This document shows, one piece after another, positions 17,566-26,410 of a DNA stretch of 64,000 bases. The notes below the pieces were generated by a model, which searched no databases, was not told the DNA's origin, and saw only the letters and a list, made by a program, of their open reading frames with translations. Source of the stretch: Actinospica robiniae DSM 44927 (GTDB lineage: Bacteria; Actinomycetota; Actinomycetes; Streptomycetales; Catenulisporaceae); assembly GCF_000504285.1 (NCBI RefSeq), contig NZ_KI632511.1:7484154-7548153 (forward strand), read 5' to 3'. The translations under genes and the position numbers were made by a program. Within the stretch, counting starts at the first letter, position 1. Every line of letters starts with the position of its first letter.

Positions 17566-20500
17566 TCAGGCCTTCGCCACGGAGAAGCTCAGGCCCAGAT
17601 CCGCGTCGGCGAACGCGGCTTGCACCGGAGCCTCGCCGCGGGTGAACTCCACCGCGAGGACCTCCTGCGCGATCGCCGCCTCGTGCACGGTGAGCGCCTC
17701 GGCGGTCTCGTCCGCGGCGTGCCAGACCAGCCGGATCCGGTCCGAGACGTCCAGGCCGCTGGTCTTGCGCGCCTCCTGGATCAGCCGGACCGCGTCGCGG
17801 GCCAGGCCGGCCAGCCGCAGCTCCGGCGTGATCGTCAGATCCAGCGCCACGGTCTCGCCGCCGGCGGTCGCCACCGCCCAGCCCTCCTTCGGCGTCTCGG
17901 TCACGATCACCTCTTCGGCCTCGACCTCGACCTGCTCGCCCTCGACCGCCAGCGCGGCCCGGCCCTCGGCCCGCAGCCGGGCGGCGAGGTCCGCGGCGTC
18001 GGCGGCCGCGATGGCGTCGGCCACCAGCGGCGTGCGCTTGCCGAACCGCTTGCCCAGCGCCCGGAAGTTGCCCTTCGCCGAGTACTGCAGCAGGTCGCCC
18101 GCGGCCGCGCTCAGCGCCTCGGTGCCCTCCACGTTCAGCTCCTCGGCCACCTGCGCCCGCAGCTCGGCCGACAGCCCGGCCCAGCCGTTCGCGCCGACCA
18201 GGGCCCGGCCGAGCGGCTGACGGGTCTTGACCCCGGACTCGGCGCGGGTGGCCCGGCCCAGCTCCACCAGCCGGCGCACCAGCGCCATCTGCACGCCGAG
18301 CTCGTCGTCGATCGCCGCCTCGTCCGCCTCCGGCCAGGACGAGAGGTGCACCGACTCGGGCGCGTCCGGCGTCACCGGGCGCACCACGTCCTGCCAGACC
18401 CGCTCGGTGATGAACGGCACCAGCGGCGCCATCAGCCGGGTGACCGTCTCGAGCACCGTGTGCAGGGTGGCCAGCGCGGCCGGGTCCGCGTCCCAGAACC
18501 GCCGCCGCGACCGGCGCACGTACCAGTTCGACAGGTCGTCCACGTAGGCGGCCAGCAGCTTGCCGGTCTGCTGGGTGTCGAAGTTCTCCAGCGCCGCGTC
18601 CACGTCCCGCACCAGCCGGTTGAGCTCGGAGAGCACCCAGCGGTCGAGCACCGGGCGCTCGGCCGGGGCCGGGTCGGCCGCGGACGGGGTCCAGCCGCCG
18701 GTACGGGCGTAGAGCACGTGGAAGGCGACCGTGTTCCAGTAGGTCAGCAGGGTCTTGCGGACCACCTCCTGGATGGTGCCGTCGCCCACCCGCCGGGCCG
18801 ACCAGGGCGAGCCGCCGGCCAGCATGAACCAGCGCAGCGGGTCGGCCCCGTGCCGGTCCATCAGCGGGATCGGCTCGAGGATGTTGCCCAGGTGCTTGGA
18901 CATCTTGCGCCCGTCCTCGGCCATGATGTGGCCCAGGCAGAGCACGTTCTTGTACGAGGACTGATCGAACACCAGCGTGCCGATCGCCATCAGGGTGTAG
19001 AACCAGCCGCGGGTCTGGTCGATCGCCTCGCAGATGAAGTCGGCCGGGTAGGCCTCGGCCAGCTCCTGCTCCGAGCCGGGCAGGTGCGGGTAGCCCAGCT
19101 GCGCGAACGGCATCGAGCCGGCGTCGTACCAGCAGTCGATCACCTCGGGCACCCGCTGCGCGTGCGCGCCGCAGGTCCCGTCGCCGGCGGGGCAGGCGAA
19201 GGAGACCTCGTCGATGAACGGCCGGTGCGGGTCGAGCCCGGCCAGGTCGCGCCCGGCCAGCGCGCCGAGCTCGGCCAGCGAGCCCACACAGGTCACGTGG
19301 CCCTCGGCGCAGCGCCAGATCGGCAGCGGGGTGCCCCAGTACCGGTTGCGGGACAGGGCCCAGTCGATGTTGTTGTTCAGCCAGTCACCGAAGCGGCCGT
19401 ACTTGACGTTCTCCGGGTACCAGTTGGTGGCCTCGTTCTCGCGCAGCAGCGCGTCCTTGACCGCGGTGGTGCGGATGTACCAGGACGGCTGCGCGTAGTA
19501 GAGCAGGGCGGTGTGGCAGCGCCAGCAGTGCGGGTAGGAGTGCTCGTACTCGAGGTGCCGGAAGAGCACGCCGCGATCGCGCAGATCAGCCGTCAGGGCC
19601 TCGTCCGCCTTCTTGAAGAACACCCCGCCGACCAGCGGCACCGACTCCTCGAAGGTGCCGTCGGCGCGTACCGGGTTGACCACCGGCAGGCCGTAGCCGC
19701 GGCAGACCTTGAGGTCTTCCTCGCCGAAGGCAGGGGACTGGTGCACCAGGCCGGTGCCGTCCTCGGTGGTGACGTAGTCGCCGAGTACGACGAAGTGCGC
19801 CTCCGAAGGGAACTCAAGGAAGTCGAACGGACGCTGGTAGCTCCAGTACTCCATCTCCTTGCCGGTGAACGACTCCCCGGTCGCCGTCCAGCCCTCGCCC
19901 AGCGCCTTCTCCAGCAGCGGCTCGGCCACGACCAGGGTCTCGGTGCCGTCGGTCGCCGCGACGTAGGTCACCTCGGGGTGCACCGCGACGGCCGTGTTCG
20001 ACACGAGCGTCCACGGTGTGGTCGTCCACACCAGCAGCGCCGCGCGCCCGGCCAGCGGACCGGAGGTCAGCGGCATCCGCACGTACACCGAGGGATCCAC
20101 GACCGTCTCATAGCCCTGAGCCAGCTCGTGGTCGGACAGGCCGGTGCCGCAGCGCGGGCAGTACGGCGCGACGCGGTGGTCCTGCACCAGCAGGCCCTTG
20201 TCGAAGATCTGCTTGAGTGACCACCACACCGATTCGATGTAGGACGGGTCCATCGTCCGATACGCCTCGGACAGGTCCACCCAGTAGCCCATGCGTTCGG
20301 TGAGCTTCTCGAACTCGCCCACGTGCCGCTCGACCGAGGCACGGCACCTGGCGTTGAACTCCGCCACGCCGTACGCCTCGATGTCCTGCTTGCCGGTGAA
20401 GCCGAGCTCGGTCTCCACCGCGAGCTCGACCGGCAGGCCGTGGCAGTCCCAGCCGGCCTGTCGCTCGACGCGGTAGCCCTTCATGGTCTTGAACCGCGGG

Positions 20501-20703
20501 AAGACGTCCTTGAAGACGCGCGCCTCGACGTGGTGCGTGCCCGGCATGCCGTTGGCGGTGGGCGGGCCCTCGTAGAAGGTCCAGCGCGGGCCGCCTGCGG
20601 TGGCCTCCAGGCTCTTGCGGAACACGGACTCACGGCGCCACAGGTCGAGCACCTCGTGCTCGAGGGCGACCAGGTCCACCTGGGCGGGTACGGGTCGGTA
20701 CAT
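17566..20703 (-). CDS. ileS: isoleucyl-tRNA synthetase (type 2, GTHH signature)
   Basis: 1045 residues, class Ia synthetase charging tRNA-Ile. The length and the ANGMPGTHH segment (residues 50-58) fit the eukaryote-like IleRS2 type. The usual HxGH signature is changed to GTHH (residues 55-58). Also seen: WDCHGLPVE, the CP1 editing domain, Cys pairs CPRCG and CWRCH, WYDAGSMPFAQ, KMSKHLGN near 599-606 and a long anticodon-binding tail. IleRS2 enzymes resist mupirocin, and GxHH variants have been reported as hyper-resistant. Expression is likely controlled by the T-box leader just upstream. Confidence 0.97.
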   Translation of the reverse strand: MYRPVPAQVDLVALEHEVLDLWRRESVFRKSLEATAGGPRWTFYEGPPTANGMPGTHHVEARVFKDVFPRFKTMKGYRVERQAGWDCHGLPVELAVETELGFTGKQDIEAYGVAEFNARCRASVERHVGEFEKLTERMGYWVDLSEAYRTMDPSYIESVWWSLKQIFDKGLLVQDHRVAPYCPRCGTGLSDHELAQGYETVVDPSVYVRMPLTSGPLAGRAALLVWTTTPWTLVSNTAVAVHPEVTYVAATDGTETLVVAEPLLEKALGEGWTATGESFTGKEMEYWSYQRPFDFLEFPSEAHFVVLGDYVTTEDGTGLVHQSPAFGEEDLKVCRGYGLPVVNPVRADGTFEESVPLVGGVFFKKADEALTADLRDRGVLFRHLEYEHSYPHCWRCHTALLYYAQPSWYIRTTAVKDALLRENEATNWYPENVKYGRFGDWLNNNIDWALSRNRYWGTPLPIWRCAEGHVTCVGSLAELGALAGRDLAGLDPHRPFIDEVSFACPAGDGTCGAHAQRVPEVIDCWYDAGSMPFAQLGYPHLPGSEQELAEAYPADFICEAIDQTRGWFYTLMAIGTLVFDQSSYKNVLCLGHIMAEDGRKMSKHLGNILEPIPLMDRHGADPLRWFMLAGGSPWSARRVGDGTIQEVVRKTLLTYWNTVAFHVLYARTGGWTPSAADPAPAERPVLDRWVLSELNRLVRDVDAALENFDTQQTGKLLAAYVDDLSNWYVRRSRRRFWDADPAALATLHTVLETVTRLMAPLVPFITERVWQDVVRPVTPDAPESVHLSSWPEADEAAIDDELGVQMALVRRLVELGRATRAESGVKTRQPLGRALVGANGWAGLSAELRAQVAEELNVEGTEALSAAAGDLLQYSAKGNFRALGKRFGKRTPLVADAIAAADAADLAARLRAEGRAALAVEGEQVEVEAEEVIVTETPKEGWAVATAGGETVALDLTITPELRLAGLARDAVRLIQEARKTSGLDVSDRIRLVWHAADETAEALTVHEAAIAQEVLAVEFTRGEAPVQAAFADADLGLSFSVAKA

Positions 20704-20938
20704 CGGCGGGCCCCTCCGCTTCTCGTCGCGGCTGCCGTCTCGCGGCAGCGCCTCCGGTCGGCGAAGGGACGAGCGCGTCGGCCGACGCGTCCCGCGGTAC
20801 CACCCTTCTTGGCCCGGCGCCGCCGGCGCCGTGCCCCCTCAACTCGCGGAAAGGCCGGTTCTACTGGGGTCGGGCGGGCCCGACCGGTTCTTCCGGCGGC
20901 TCGGGGGTGATGGCCCCGTCCTCGCCTGCGCGATCCGC
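20704..20938 (-). promoter_or_regulatory. isoleucine T-box riboswitch (translational, short Stem I)
   Basis: The leader of ileS. The T-box core AAGGGTGGTACCGCGG occupies 20807-20791 on the minus strand. A small hairpin CGGGG-CCATCAC-CCCCG presents the Ile codon ATC (20911-20909) in its apical loop, as in the ultrashort Stem I T-boxes of actinobacteria. AGTAGAACCGG precedes the core. The ribosome site GCGGAGGG (20719-20712) can pair with CCCTTCGC (20768-20761), so uncharged tRNA-Ile is expected to free the start site: translational, not transcriptional, control. A -10 TACACT lies at 20950-20945. Confidence 0.92.
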
Positions 20939-21035
20939 GCACCCAGTGTACGGCCCGGCCGCGCCGCGCTCGACCGGGTTTCGGCCCGGTGCCCGGAATC
21001 CGGACGCGGCACGCCGCGCGACCTAGGCTGGGCGC

Positions 21036-21350
21036 ATGGCTCCCGCCGCGCCGCGCCCCGGCGCTCCCGCCACCCCGCCCGTGCGCCTGGGTATCCGGGT
21101 GAAGCCGGGGGCGGCGCGCACCAGAGCGGGAGGGTCGTACGGAGACGCGGGGGCGCTCGTCGTCGCGGTGACGGAGCGCGCGGTGGACGGGAAGGCTACC
21201 GCCGCCGCGTTGGCCGCCCTGGCCCGGGCGCTCGGCGTGCCGCGGGCGGCGGTGACGCTGGTCAGCGGCGCCACGAGCAGGGACAAGGTGGTGCGGGTGG
21301 AGCATCCGCCGGCCGATCTCGCCGACCGGATCCGGGCCCTGCGCGACTGA
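21036..21350 (+). CDS. DUF167/YggU family protein
   Basis: 104 residues. After a Pro/Ala-rich start the DUF167 fold is seen: IRVKPGAARTR, ALVVAVTERAVDGKATAAAL and a C-terminal VSGATSRDKVVRVE strand. The biochemical role is unknown. A -10 box TAGGCT (21024-21029) lies 6 nt before the ATG, which fits leaderless transcription. It is divergent from the ileS leader. Confidence 0.85.
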   Translation: MAPAAPRPGAPATPPVRLGIRVKPGAARTRAGGSYGDAGALVVAVTERAVDGKATAAALAALARALGVPRAAVTLVSGATSRDKVVRVEHPPADLADRIRALRD

Positions 21351-21377
21351 GTGGACTACCTTACCATACGTATCCGG

Positions 21378-21503
21378 GCGGGCACCGAACGTAGCGTCAG
21401 CCGGTCGGCCCAGTGCCCGCGGGGAAAAGATCTTTGCCATTCCGTGATTAGTGCCGGATTGGGCCGGGCACCAATCAGCCGCGTAACCCGTTATGCGGAA
21501 TGG
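21378..21503 (+). other. structured intergenic region (nested inverted repeats)
   Basis: In the 271-bp gap between the DUF167 and DksA-like genes, GCGGGCAC (21378-21385) pairs with GTGCCCGC (21413-21420); then CCATTCCG (21437-21444) pairs with CGGAATGG (21496-21503), enclosing GATTGG/CCAATC (21457-21462, 21471-21476). The first stem could end the DUF167 transcript; the second is less GC-rich and may be a leader RNA or a small RNA. No known riboswitch class is recognised. Confidence 0.4.
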
Positions 21504-21576
21504 GTGAACGGCGCCACCGCGTCGCACCGCCCGCAGCCCGGCCGGCCCGCCCCGGCGCGAAGCGCGCCCACCGGCG

Positions 21577-21588
21577 GTGACCGGTCAC
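21577..21588. repeat. 12-bp palindrome before the DksA-like gene
   Basis: GTGACCGGTCAC is a perfect palindrome 33 bp before the GTG start. It may be a dimeric regulator site. The core GGCGGTGACCGG recurs just after the gene, near 22213. Confidence 0.4.
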
Positions 21589-21621
21589 TTTTGATCCGAT
21601 CCGAGAGCGAGGGATGCACCT

Positions 21622-22179
21622 GTGAGCACCACCGCGCGTACCACCGCCGCAGCCTCGGCGGCGCCGTCGCCCACCACCAAGAAGGCGCCGGCCGCCAAGT
21701 CCGCCGCGCGTCCGGCGACCAAGGCGCCCGCCGCCCGCGCCCCGCGCACCCCCGCTCGCACCACCGCCAAGCCCCGCGGCGGAACCGAGGCCCTGCCGGT
21801 ACGCGCCGGCGAGGACCCGTGGACCGCCGAGGAGATCGGCGAGGTCGAGCAGGACCTGCGCGCGGAGGTCGACCGCCTGCGCGCGGACGTGGCCTCGGCC
21901 GACCGCGCCCTGGAGGACCTGCTGCGCGACGCCGGCACCGGCGCCGGCGACGACCAGGCCGACACCAGCGCGAAGAACTTCGAGCGCGAGCACGAGATGT
22001 CCATCCTCAGCCACGCGCGGGAGATGCTCGTGCAATCGGAGCGGGCGCTCGGGCGCATCGCCGGCGGGACCTACGGAGTGTGCGAGTCCTGCGGCGAGGG
22101 CGTCGGCAAGGCGCGGCTGCAGGTCTTCCCGCGGGCCACGCTGTGCAAGGACTGCAAGGAGAAGCAGGAAAGGCGCTGA
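21622..22179 (+). CDS. DksA/TraR C4-type zinc finger protein
   Basis: 185 residues. The first 60 are Ala/Lys/Pro-rich, like a histone-tail extension. A coiled coil (about 65-125) is followed by the zinc finger CESCGEGVGKARLQVFPRATLCKDC, with four Cys, near residues 155-180. The fold is that of DksA/TraR proteins, which enter the RNA polymerase secondary channel. In actinomycetes this lspA neighbour is only loosely studied. The ribosome site GAGGGA lies 8 nt before the GTG. Confidence 0.86.
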   Translation: MSTTARTTAAASAAPSPTTKKAPAAKSAARPATKAPAARAPRTPARTTAKPRGGTEALPVRAGEDPWTAEEIGEVEQDLRAEVDRLRADVASADRALEDLLRDAGTGAGDDQADTSAKNFEREHEMSILSHAREMLVQSERALGRIAGGTYGVCESCGEGVGKARLQVFPRATLCKDCKEKQERR

Positions 22180-22194
22180 TCCGGGCCGGAGATT

Positions 22195-22217
22195 CCGCCC
22201 GGCTGATCGCCGGGCGG
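22195..22217 (+). terminator. terminator after the DksA-like gene
   Basis: Perfect 9-bp stem CCGCCCGGC / GCCGGGCGG with a 5-nt loop, 15 bp after the stop. Confidence 0.65.
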
Positions 22218-22252
22218 TGACCGGACGAACCCGGACGAGGTAGGGTCGGCGG

Positions 22253-22930
22253 GTGGACAATGCACGGGGCGGCCAGGACCAGGCCCTCGAATCCGACCTC
22301 CGCCCGCCGACCGGGCCCGAGCCCCTCGCCGCCCGGCGGCGCGTGGGCATCCTGTTCGCGGTCGCGGCGCTGGTGTACGTCTTGGACGTGGTGACCAAGC
22401 TGCTCGTGGTCTCCCGCCTCACCCTGGGCCAGCCGGTGCACGTCATCGGGTCGCTGCTGCAGCTGACCTACACCCGCAACTCCGGCGCGGCCTTCTCCAT
22501 CGGGTGGAGCTACACCGCGATCTTCTCGCTCATCGCGATCGGCGTGGTGTTCGTCATCCTGCGCCTGGCCCGCAACCTCTACAGCGGGCCGTGGGCTGTG
22601 GCCCTCGGGCTGCTGCTCGGCGGCGCGGCCGGCAACCTCACCGACCGGATCGCGCGGGCGCCCGGGCCGTTCCGCGGCTGGGTGGTGGACTTCGTCCAGC
22701 TGCCGCACTTCGCCATCTTCAACCTGGCCGACGCCGCGATCACCTGCGGCGGCGTGCTGATGGTGCTGCTCGCCTTCCGCGGCCTGCACCCGGACGGCAC
22801 CGACGAGCGTGCCGCGGCGGAGCGCGCCGCCGCCGAGGCCGAGGCGCAGACCGGGTCCGAGGCGCCGGCCGAGGCGTCGGAGTCCGGCGAGAGCGACGAG
22901 AGCGCCGAGCGGGAGCACGAGCACCGCTGA
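22253..22930 (+). CDS. lspA: lipoprotein signal peptidase LspA
   Basis: 225 residues, four membrane segments between about 30 and 180. LspA cuts the signal peptide of diacylglyceryl-modified prolipoproteins. Catalytic aspartates are in [11 protein letters not shown] near 125-135 and FNLADAAI near 159-166; [11 protein letters not shown] is also typical. The tail after residue 185 is acidic and Ala-rich. A -10 TAGGGT (22241-22246) lies 6 nt before the GTG, so the mRNA is probably leaderless. Its partner lgt is at 58.1 kb in this window. Confidence 0.95.
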   Translation: MDNARGGQDQALESDLRPPTGPEPLAARRRVGILFAVAALVYVLDVVTKLLVVSRLTLGQPVHVIGSLLQLTYTRNSGAAFSIGWSYTAIFSLIAIGVVFVILRLARNLYSGPWAVALGLLLGGAAGNLTDRIARAPGPFRGWVVDFVQLPHFAIFNLADAAITCGGVLMVLLAFRGLHPDGTDERAAAERAAAEAEAQTGSEAPAEASESGESDESAEREHEHR

Positions 22931-22955
22931 CCTCCGGCCCCGGTAACCTGGTCGG

Positions 22956-23900
22956 ATGAACTCCACCGCCCGCTCCCTGCCCATCCCCGACGGCCTGCAC
23001 GGCGAACGGGTGGACGCCGCGTTGGCCCGCATGTTCGGGCTCTCCCGGACCAAGGCGGCGGAGCTGGCCGAGCAGGGCCTGGTCTCGATCGACTTCAAGC
23101 CGGCCGCCAAGTCGGACCGGGTCCGCGGCGGCGCCTGGCTCGAGATCGAGCTGCCCCCGCCACCCGGCGCCGAGGACGCGGGCCCGGCCGTGGTGGCCGA
23201 GCCGGTGCCCGGCATGCGCATCGTGCACGACGACGACGACATCGTGGTGGTGGACAAGCCGGTCGGCGTCGCGGCGCACCCGAGCCCGGGCTGGCTCGGC
23301 CCCACCGTGGTCGGCGGCCTGGCCGCGGCCGGCTACCGCATCTCCACCTCCGGCGCGGCCGAGCGCCAGGGCGTCGTGCACCGGCTGGACGTCGGCACCT
23401 CCGGGCTGATGGTCGTGGCCAAGTCGGAGCACGCCTACTCGGTGCTCAAGGACGCCTTCCGCGAACGCACTGTGGACAAGCGCTACAACGCGCTGGTGCA
23501 GGGCTACCCGGACCCGATGAGCGGCACCGTGGACGCGCCGATCGGCCGCCACCCGAAGGCGGACTACAAGTGGGCGGTCACCGCCGACGGCAAGGACTCG
23601 GTGACGCACTACGACACCATCGAGGCCTTCCGCCGGGCCACGCTGCTCGACATCAAGCTCGAGACCGGGCGCACCCACCAGATCCGGGTGCACATGTCCG
23701 CGCTGCACCACCCGTGCGTCGGCGACCTGACCTACGGCGCGGACCCGAAACTGGCCCAGCGACTCGGGCTCTCCCGGCAGTGGCTGCACGCGGCCCGCCT
23801 CGCCTTCGCCCACCCGGCCACCGGCGAGCGGGTCGAGTTCACCTCGCCCTATCCGCAGGACCTCCAGCACGCCCTCGACCTGATCGCCGCAGAAAGCTGA
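22956..23900 (+). CDS. rluD: RluA-family rRNA pseudouridine synthase (RluD-like)
   Basis: 314 residues. An N-terminal S4 RNA-binding domain ([31 protein letters not shown]) is followed by the synthase domain with the catalytic Asp in [15 protein letters not shown] near residue 145, [16 protein letters not shown] near 240 and a C-terminal HAARLAF. RluD-type enzymes modify helix 69 of 23S rRNA; the exact site here is inferred. It follows lspA by 25 bp, and a -10 TAACCT 6 nt before the ATG suggests a leaderless start of its own. Confidence 0.92.
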   Translation: MNSTARSLPIPDGLHGERVDAALARMFGLSRTKAAELAEQGLVSIDFKPAAKSDRVRGGAWLEIELPPPPGAEDAGPAVVAEPVPGMRIVHDDDDIVVVDKPVGVAAHPSPGWLGPTVVGGLAAAGYRISTSGAAERQGVVHRLDVGTSGLMVVAKSEHAYSVLKDAFRERTVDKRYNALVQGYPDPMSGTVDAPIGRHPKADYKWAVTADGKDSVTHYDTIEAFRRATLLDIKLETGRTHQIRVHMSALHHPCVGDLTYGADPKLAQRLGLSRQWLHAARLAFAHPATGERVEFTSPYPQDLQHALDLIAAES

Positions 23901-23946
23901 CACACCGACACGCCCCCGTCGGAAGCCGCGAAGGAGCGCACCGAGC

Positions 23947-24957
23947 ATGTCCGTCACCACCGGCCGTGAGATCCACCTCGTCCGCCGACCCGTGGGCGAG
24001 CCCGTCCCCGAGGACTTCGCCACCCTGGAGGCGCCGGTCGCCCCGCCCGCCGCGGGGCAGGTGCTCGTGCGCAACGACTGGCTTTCGGTGGACCCGTACA
24101 TGCGGGGCCGGATGAACGACGTCAAGTCCTACGTGCCGGCCTTCGCGCTCGGCCAGGCGATGGAGGGCGCCGCCGTCGGGACCGTGATCGAGTCGGCCGA
24201 CGAGGCGGTCCCGGTCGGCGCGACCGTGCTGCACATGGCCGGCTGGCGCGAGTACGCCACGCTCCCGGCAGCGGCCGTGCGCGTCGTCGACCCCGAGCTC
24301 GCCCCGGCCCAGGCCTACCTCGGCGTGCTCGGCACGACCGGGCTGACCGCGTACGCCGGGCTGGTGGAGGTCGCCCCGGTCAAGGAGGGCGACGTGGTCT
24401 TCGTCTCCGGCGCGGCCGGAGCGGTCGGCTCGGTGGCCGGGCAGATCGCCAAGCGGCTCGGCGCGGCCCGGGTGATCGGCTCGGCCGGCGGACCGGACAA
24501 GACGGCCCGGCTGACCTCCGAGTTCGGCTACGACGCCGCCGTCGACTACCGCCGCGGCGAGCTCGAGCAACAGCTCAAGCAGGCCGCGCCGGAAGGCATC
24601 GACGTCTACTTCGACAACGTCGGGGGCGATCATCTGCGCGCCGCCATCGCCCGGCTGCGGGTGGGCGGACGCGTCGCGCTGTGCGGCGCGATCTCCCAGT
24701 ACAACGCCGCCGAGCCGGTGCCCGGCCCGGACAACCTGGCCCTGGCCATCGGCAAGCGGCTGACCCTGCGCGGGTTCATCGTGACCGACCACATGCACCT
24801 GGCCAAGCAGTGGATCCCCCAGGCGGCGCGGTGGCTGCGCGAGGGCGAGCTGCGTACCGAGGAGACCGTGGTGGAGGGGATCGAGAGCTCCGTCGAGGCC
24901 TTCCTCGGCCTGCTGCGCGGCGCCAACACCGGCAAGATGCTGATTCGTCTGCCCTAG
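23947..24957 (+). CDS. zinc-free NADP-dependent medium-chain oxidoreductase
   Basis: 336 residues of the leukotriene B4 dehydrogenase/CurA-like branch of the MDR family. Seen: DPYMRGRMNDVKSY near 50, GLTAYAGL near 133, the nucleotide-binding GAAGAVGSVAGQIAKRLGAARVIGSAG near 156, and DVYFDNVGGDHL near 220. No zinc-binding Cys set is present. Such enzymes reduce the C=C bond of enones; the substrate is unknown. AAGGAG precedes the ATG, and a strong hairpin follows the gene. Confidence 0.9.
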   Translation: MSVTTGREIHLVRRPVGEPVPEDFATLEAPVAPPAAGQVLVRNDWLSVDPYMRGRMNDVKSYVPAFALGQAMEGAAVGTVIESADEAVPVGATVLHMAGWREYATLPAAAVRVVDPELAPAQAYLGVLGTTGLTAYAGLVEVAPVKEGDVVFVSGAAGAVGSVAGQIAKRLGAARVIGSAGGPDKTARLTSEFGYDAAVDYRRGELEQQLKQAAPEGIDVYFDNVGGDHLRAAIARLRVGGRVALCGAISQYNAAEPVPGPDNLALAIGKRLTLRGFIVTDHMHLAKQWIPQAARWLREGELRTEETVVEGIESSVEAFLGLLRGANTGKMLIRLP

Positions 24958-24972
24958 GCCTGTGCGCGAGCA

Positions 24973-24999
24973 GCCCGCGCCGATCCGGTCGGCGCGGGC
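24973..24999 (+). terminator. terminator after the MDR oxidoreductase gene
   Basis: Perfect 11-bp stem GCCCGCGCCGA / TCGGCGCGGGC with a 5-nt loop, 15 bp after the stop. The following 190 bp before the DUF2567 gene hold no gene that can be supported. Confidence 0.8.
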
Positions 25000-25193
25000 A
25001 TGCCGTCGAAGACGGTGATCCATCCGGTGCAGGAGCTGGCCGAGGCGGCCGGTGTCGCGACGCTGGTCGTCGACCCGGTCCGGATCGCCGAGCACGAGGG
25101 CCGTCCCACCGTGTTCCAGCCGGCGATGGTCTCACGACACGGCCCGACCCGGTTGTCGGACCCGGGAAGACACTGCGCGGAGGTTGTGAAAAA

Positions 25194-25880
25194 GTGTCAT
25201 CGATGAGTATCGAGATATCGACGCCCGCGCCGCGCAGCGCGCGTCCGCGCGGCACGTGGGCGCCCGAGGTCCTCGGCGCCCTGGTGATCTCCGCGCTGTC
25301 GCTGGTGGCCGGAGTGATCGTGGGCGTCGCCTGGCGCTACCTGGCCCCGCCGGTCCAGGGCGTGATCACCGTCTCCGACGGCCAGAAGTCGGCCTTCTAC
25401 GAGAACCCGGAGACCAAGGGCTTCGTCGGGCAGGACGGCACCTTCGCCGTCTGCGCGGTCGTGGCCGGGGCGCTGCTCGCGCTGGCCGCCTTCGGCTGGT
25501 TCCGCCACCGCGCCCCGATCGGCGTCGCGCTGGCGCTGGCCGGCGCCGGGATCGGCGCGGCTTACTTGGCCGCCTGGTTCGGCGTCTGGCTCGGCCCGGG
25601 CCGCGGCGACGTGATCGCCTCCACGAAGGGCGTGCCCGCGAACGGGCTCTTCGACCTGCCGCTGCGGATCGGCGCCACCGGCGTGGTCTGGCTCTGGCCG
25701 GCCGTCGCGGTGGGCCTGTACTTCCTGCTGGTGCTCGTGTTCGGCCCGTCCGACCCGGAGCCGGAGCCGCCCCAGTACGAGTTCCCGCAGTGGGCCGACC
25801 CGGTCGACCTGACCGCCCCCGGGCCCGGCGCGGAAGGCCCGCGCGACGCGGTGCCGGGATCGCAGCCGCCCGCCGGCTGA
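25194..25880 (+). CDS. DUF2567 family membrane protein
   Basis: 228 residues if read from GTG 25194, which has GGAGG 10 nt upstream; ATG 25203 is the alternative start. There are four hydrophobic segments: about 25-47, 88-106, 113-132 and 162-185. The first outer loop contains DGQKSAFYENPETKGFVGQDG, typical of DUF2567 proteins of actinomycetes. The tail is Pro/Asp-rich. The function is not known. Confidence 0.75.
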   Translation: MSSMSIEISTPAPRSARPRGTWAPEVLGALVISALSLVAGVIVGVAWRYLAPPVQGVITVSDGQKSAFYENPETKGFVGQDGTFAVCAVVAGALLALAAFGWFRHRAPIGVALALAGAGIGAAYLAAWFGVWLGPGRGDVIASTKGVPANGLFDLPLRIGATGVVWLWPAVAVGLYFLLVLVFGPSDPEPEPPQYEFPQWADPVDLTAPGPGAEGPRDAVPGSQPPAG

Positions 25881-25893
25881 GTACGCTGGCCCG

Positions 25894-26397
25894 GTGGCGA
25901 AGACCAAGCAAGGCAGGACCGCGGCGGGCACCCCGGCGACCGTCGCCCTGACGAAGGCGCAGATCCCCTTCGTCACCCACGAATACCCGCACGACCCGGC
26001 CGCCGCCTCCTACGGCACCGAGGCGGCCGAGGCCATGGGCGTCGACCCCGCCCGCGTGTTCAAGACCCTCGTCGCGGACGTCGACGGCAGGCTCACCGTG
26101 GCCGTCGTCCCGGTCTCCGGCTCGCTCGACCTCAAGGCGCTGGCCGGCGCGGTCGGCGGGAAGAAGGCCGCGATGGCCGACCCGGCCGCGGCCGAGCGCT
26201 CCAGCGGCTACGTGCTCGGCGGCATCTCGCCGCTCGGGCAGCGCCGGCCGCTGCCGACCGTGGTGGACGCCTCCGCGCTGGCCTTCGAGACCGTGTTCTG
26301 CTCGGCCGGACGCCGCGGCCTCGAGGTGGAGCTCGCCCCGGCCGAGCTGGTCCGGCTCACCTCGGCCGTGACCGCGCCGATCGGGCGGGCCGGCTGA
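25894..26397 (+). CDS. ybaK: Cys-tRNA(Pro)/Cys-tRNA(Cys) deacylase YbaK-like
   Basis: 167 residues, one YbaK/EbsC domain. ASYGTEAAEAMGVDPARVFKTLV near residues 30-53 carries the conserved Lys, followed by KKAAMADPAAAERSSGYVLGGISPLGQRRPLPTVVD-type sequence and a late FCSAGRRGLEVEL. Such proteins hydrolyse Cys-tRNA-Pro made by mistake. A -10 TACGCT (25882-25887), just after the stop of the previous gene, lies 6 nt before the GTG, indicating leaderless transcription. It is convergent with the LON-domain gene. Confidence 0.92.
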   Translation: MAKTKQGRTAAGTPATVALTKAQIPFVTHEYPHDPAAASYGTEAAEAMGVDPARVFKTLVADVDGRLTVAVVPVSGSLDLKALAGAVGGKKAAMADPAAAERSSGYVLGGISPLGQRRPLPTVVDASALAFETVFCSAGRRGLEVELAPAELVRLTSAVTAPIGRAG

Positions 26398-26410
26398 GCC
26401 GCCGGCTCAG
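26394..26410. terminator. stop-to-stop palindrome between ybaK and the LON gene
   Basis: CTGAGCC-GCC-GGCTCAG: a 7-bp stem with a 3-nt loop whose arms contain both stop codons of two convergent genes. It may be a small bidirectional terminator. Confidence 0.5.

Noticed and set aside
17542-20220. 892-codon open frame antisense to ileS
   Set aside because: IleRS motifs are unmistakable on the minus strand; the plus-strand translation is low-complexity.
25000-25206. 68-codon ORF between the oxidoreductase and DUF2567 genes
   Set aside because: It begins directly after a terminator hairpin, has no ribosome site or promoter, matches no family I know, and overlaps the DUF2567 start.
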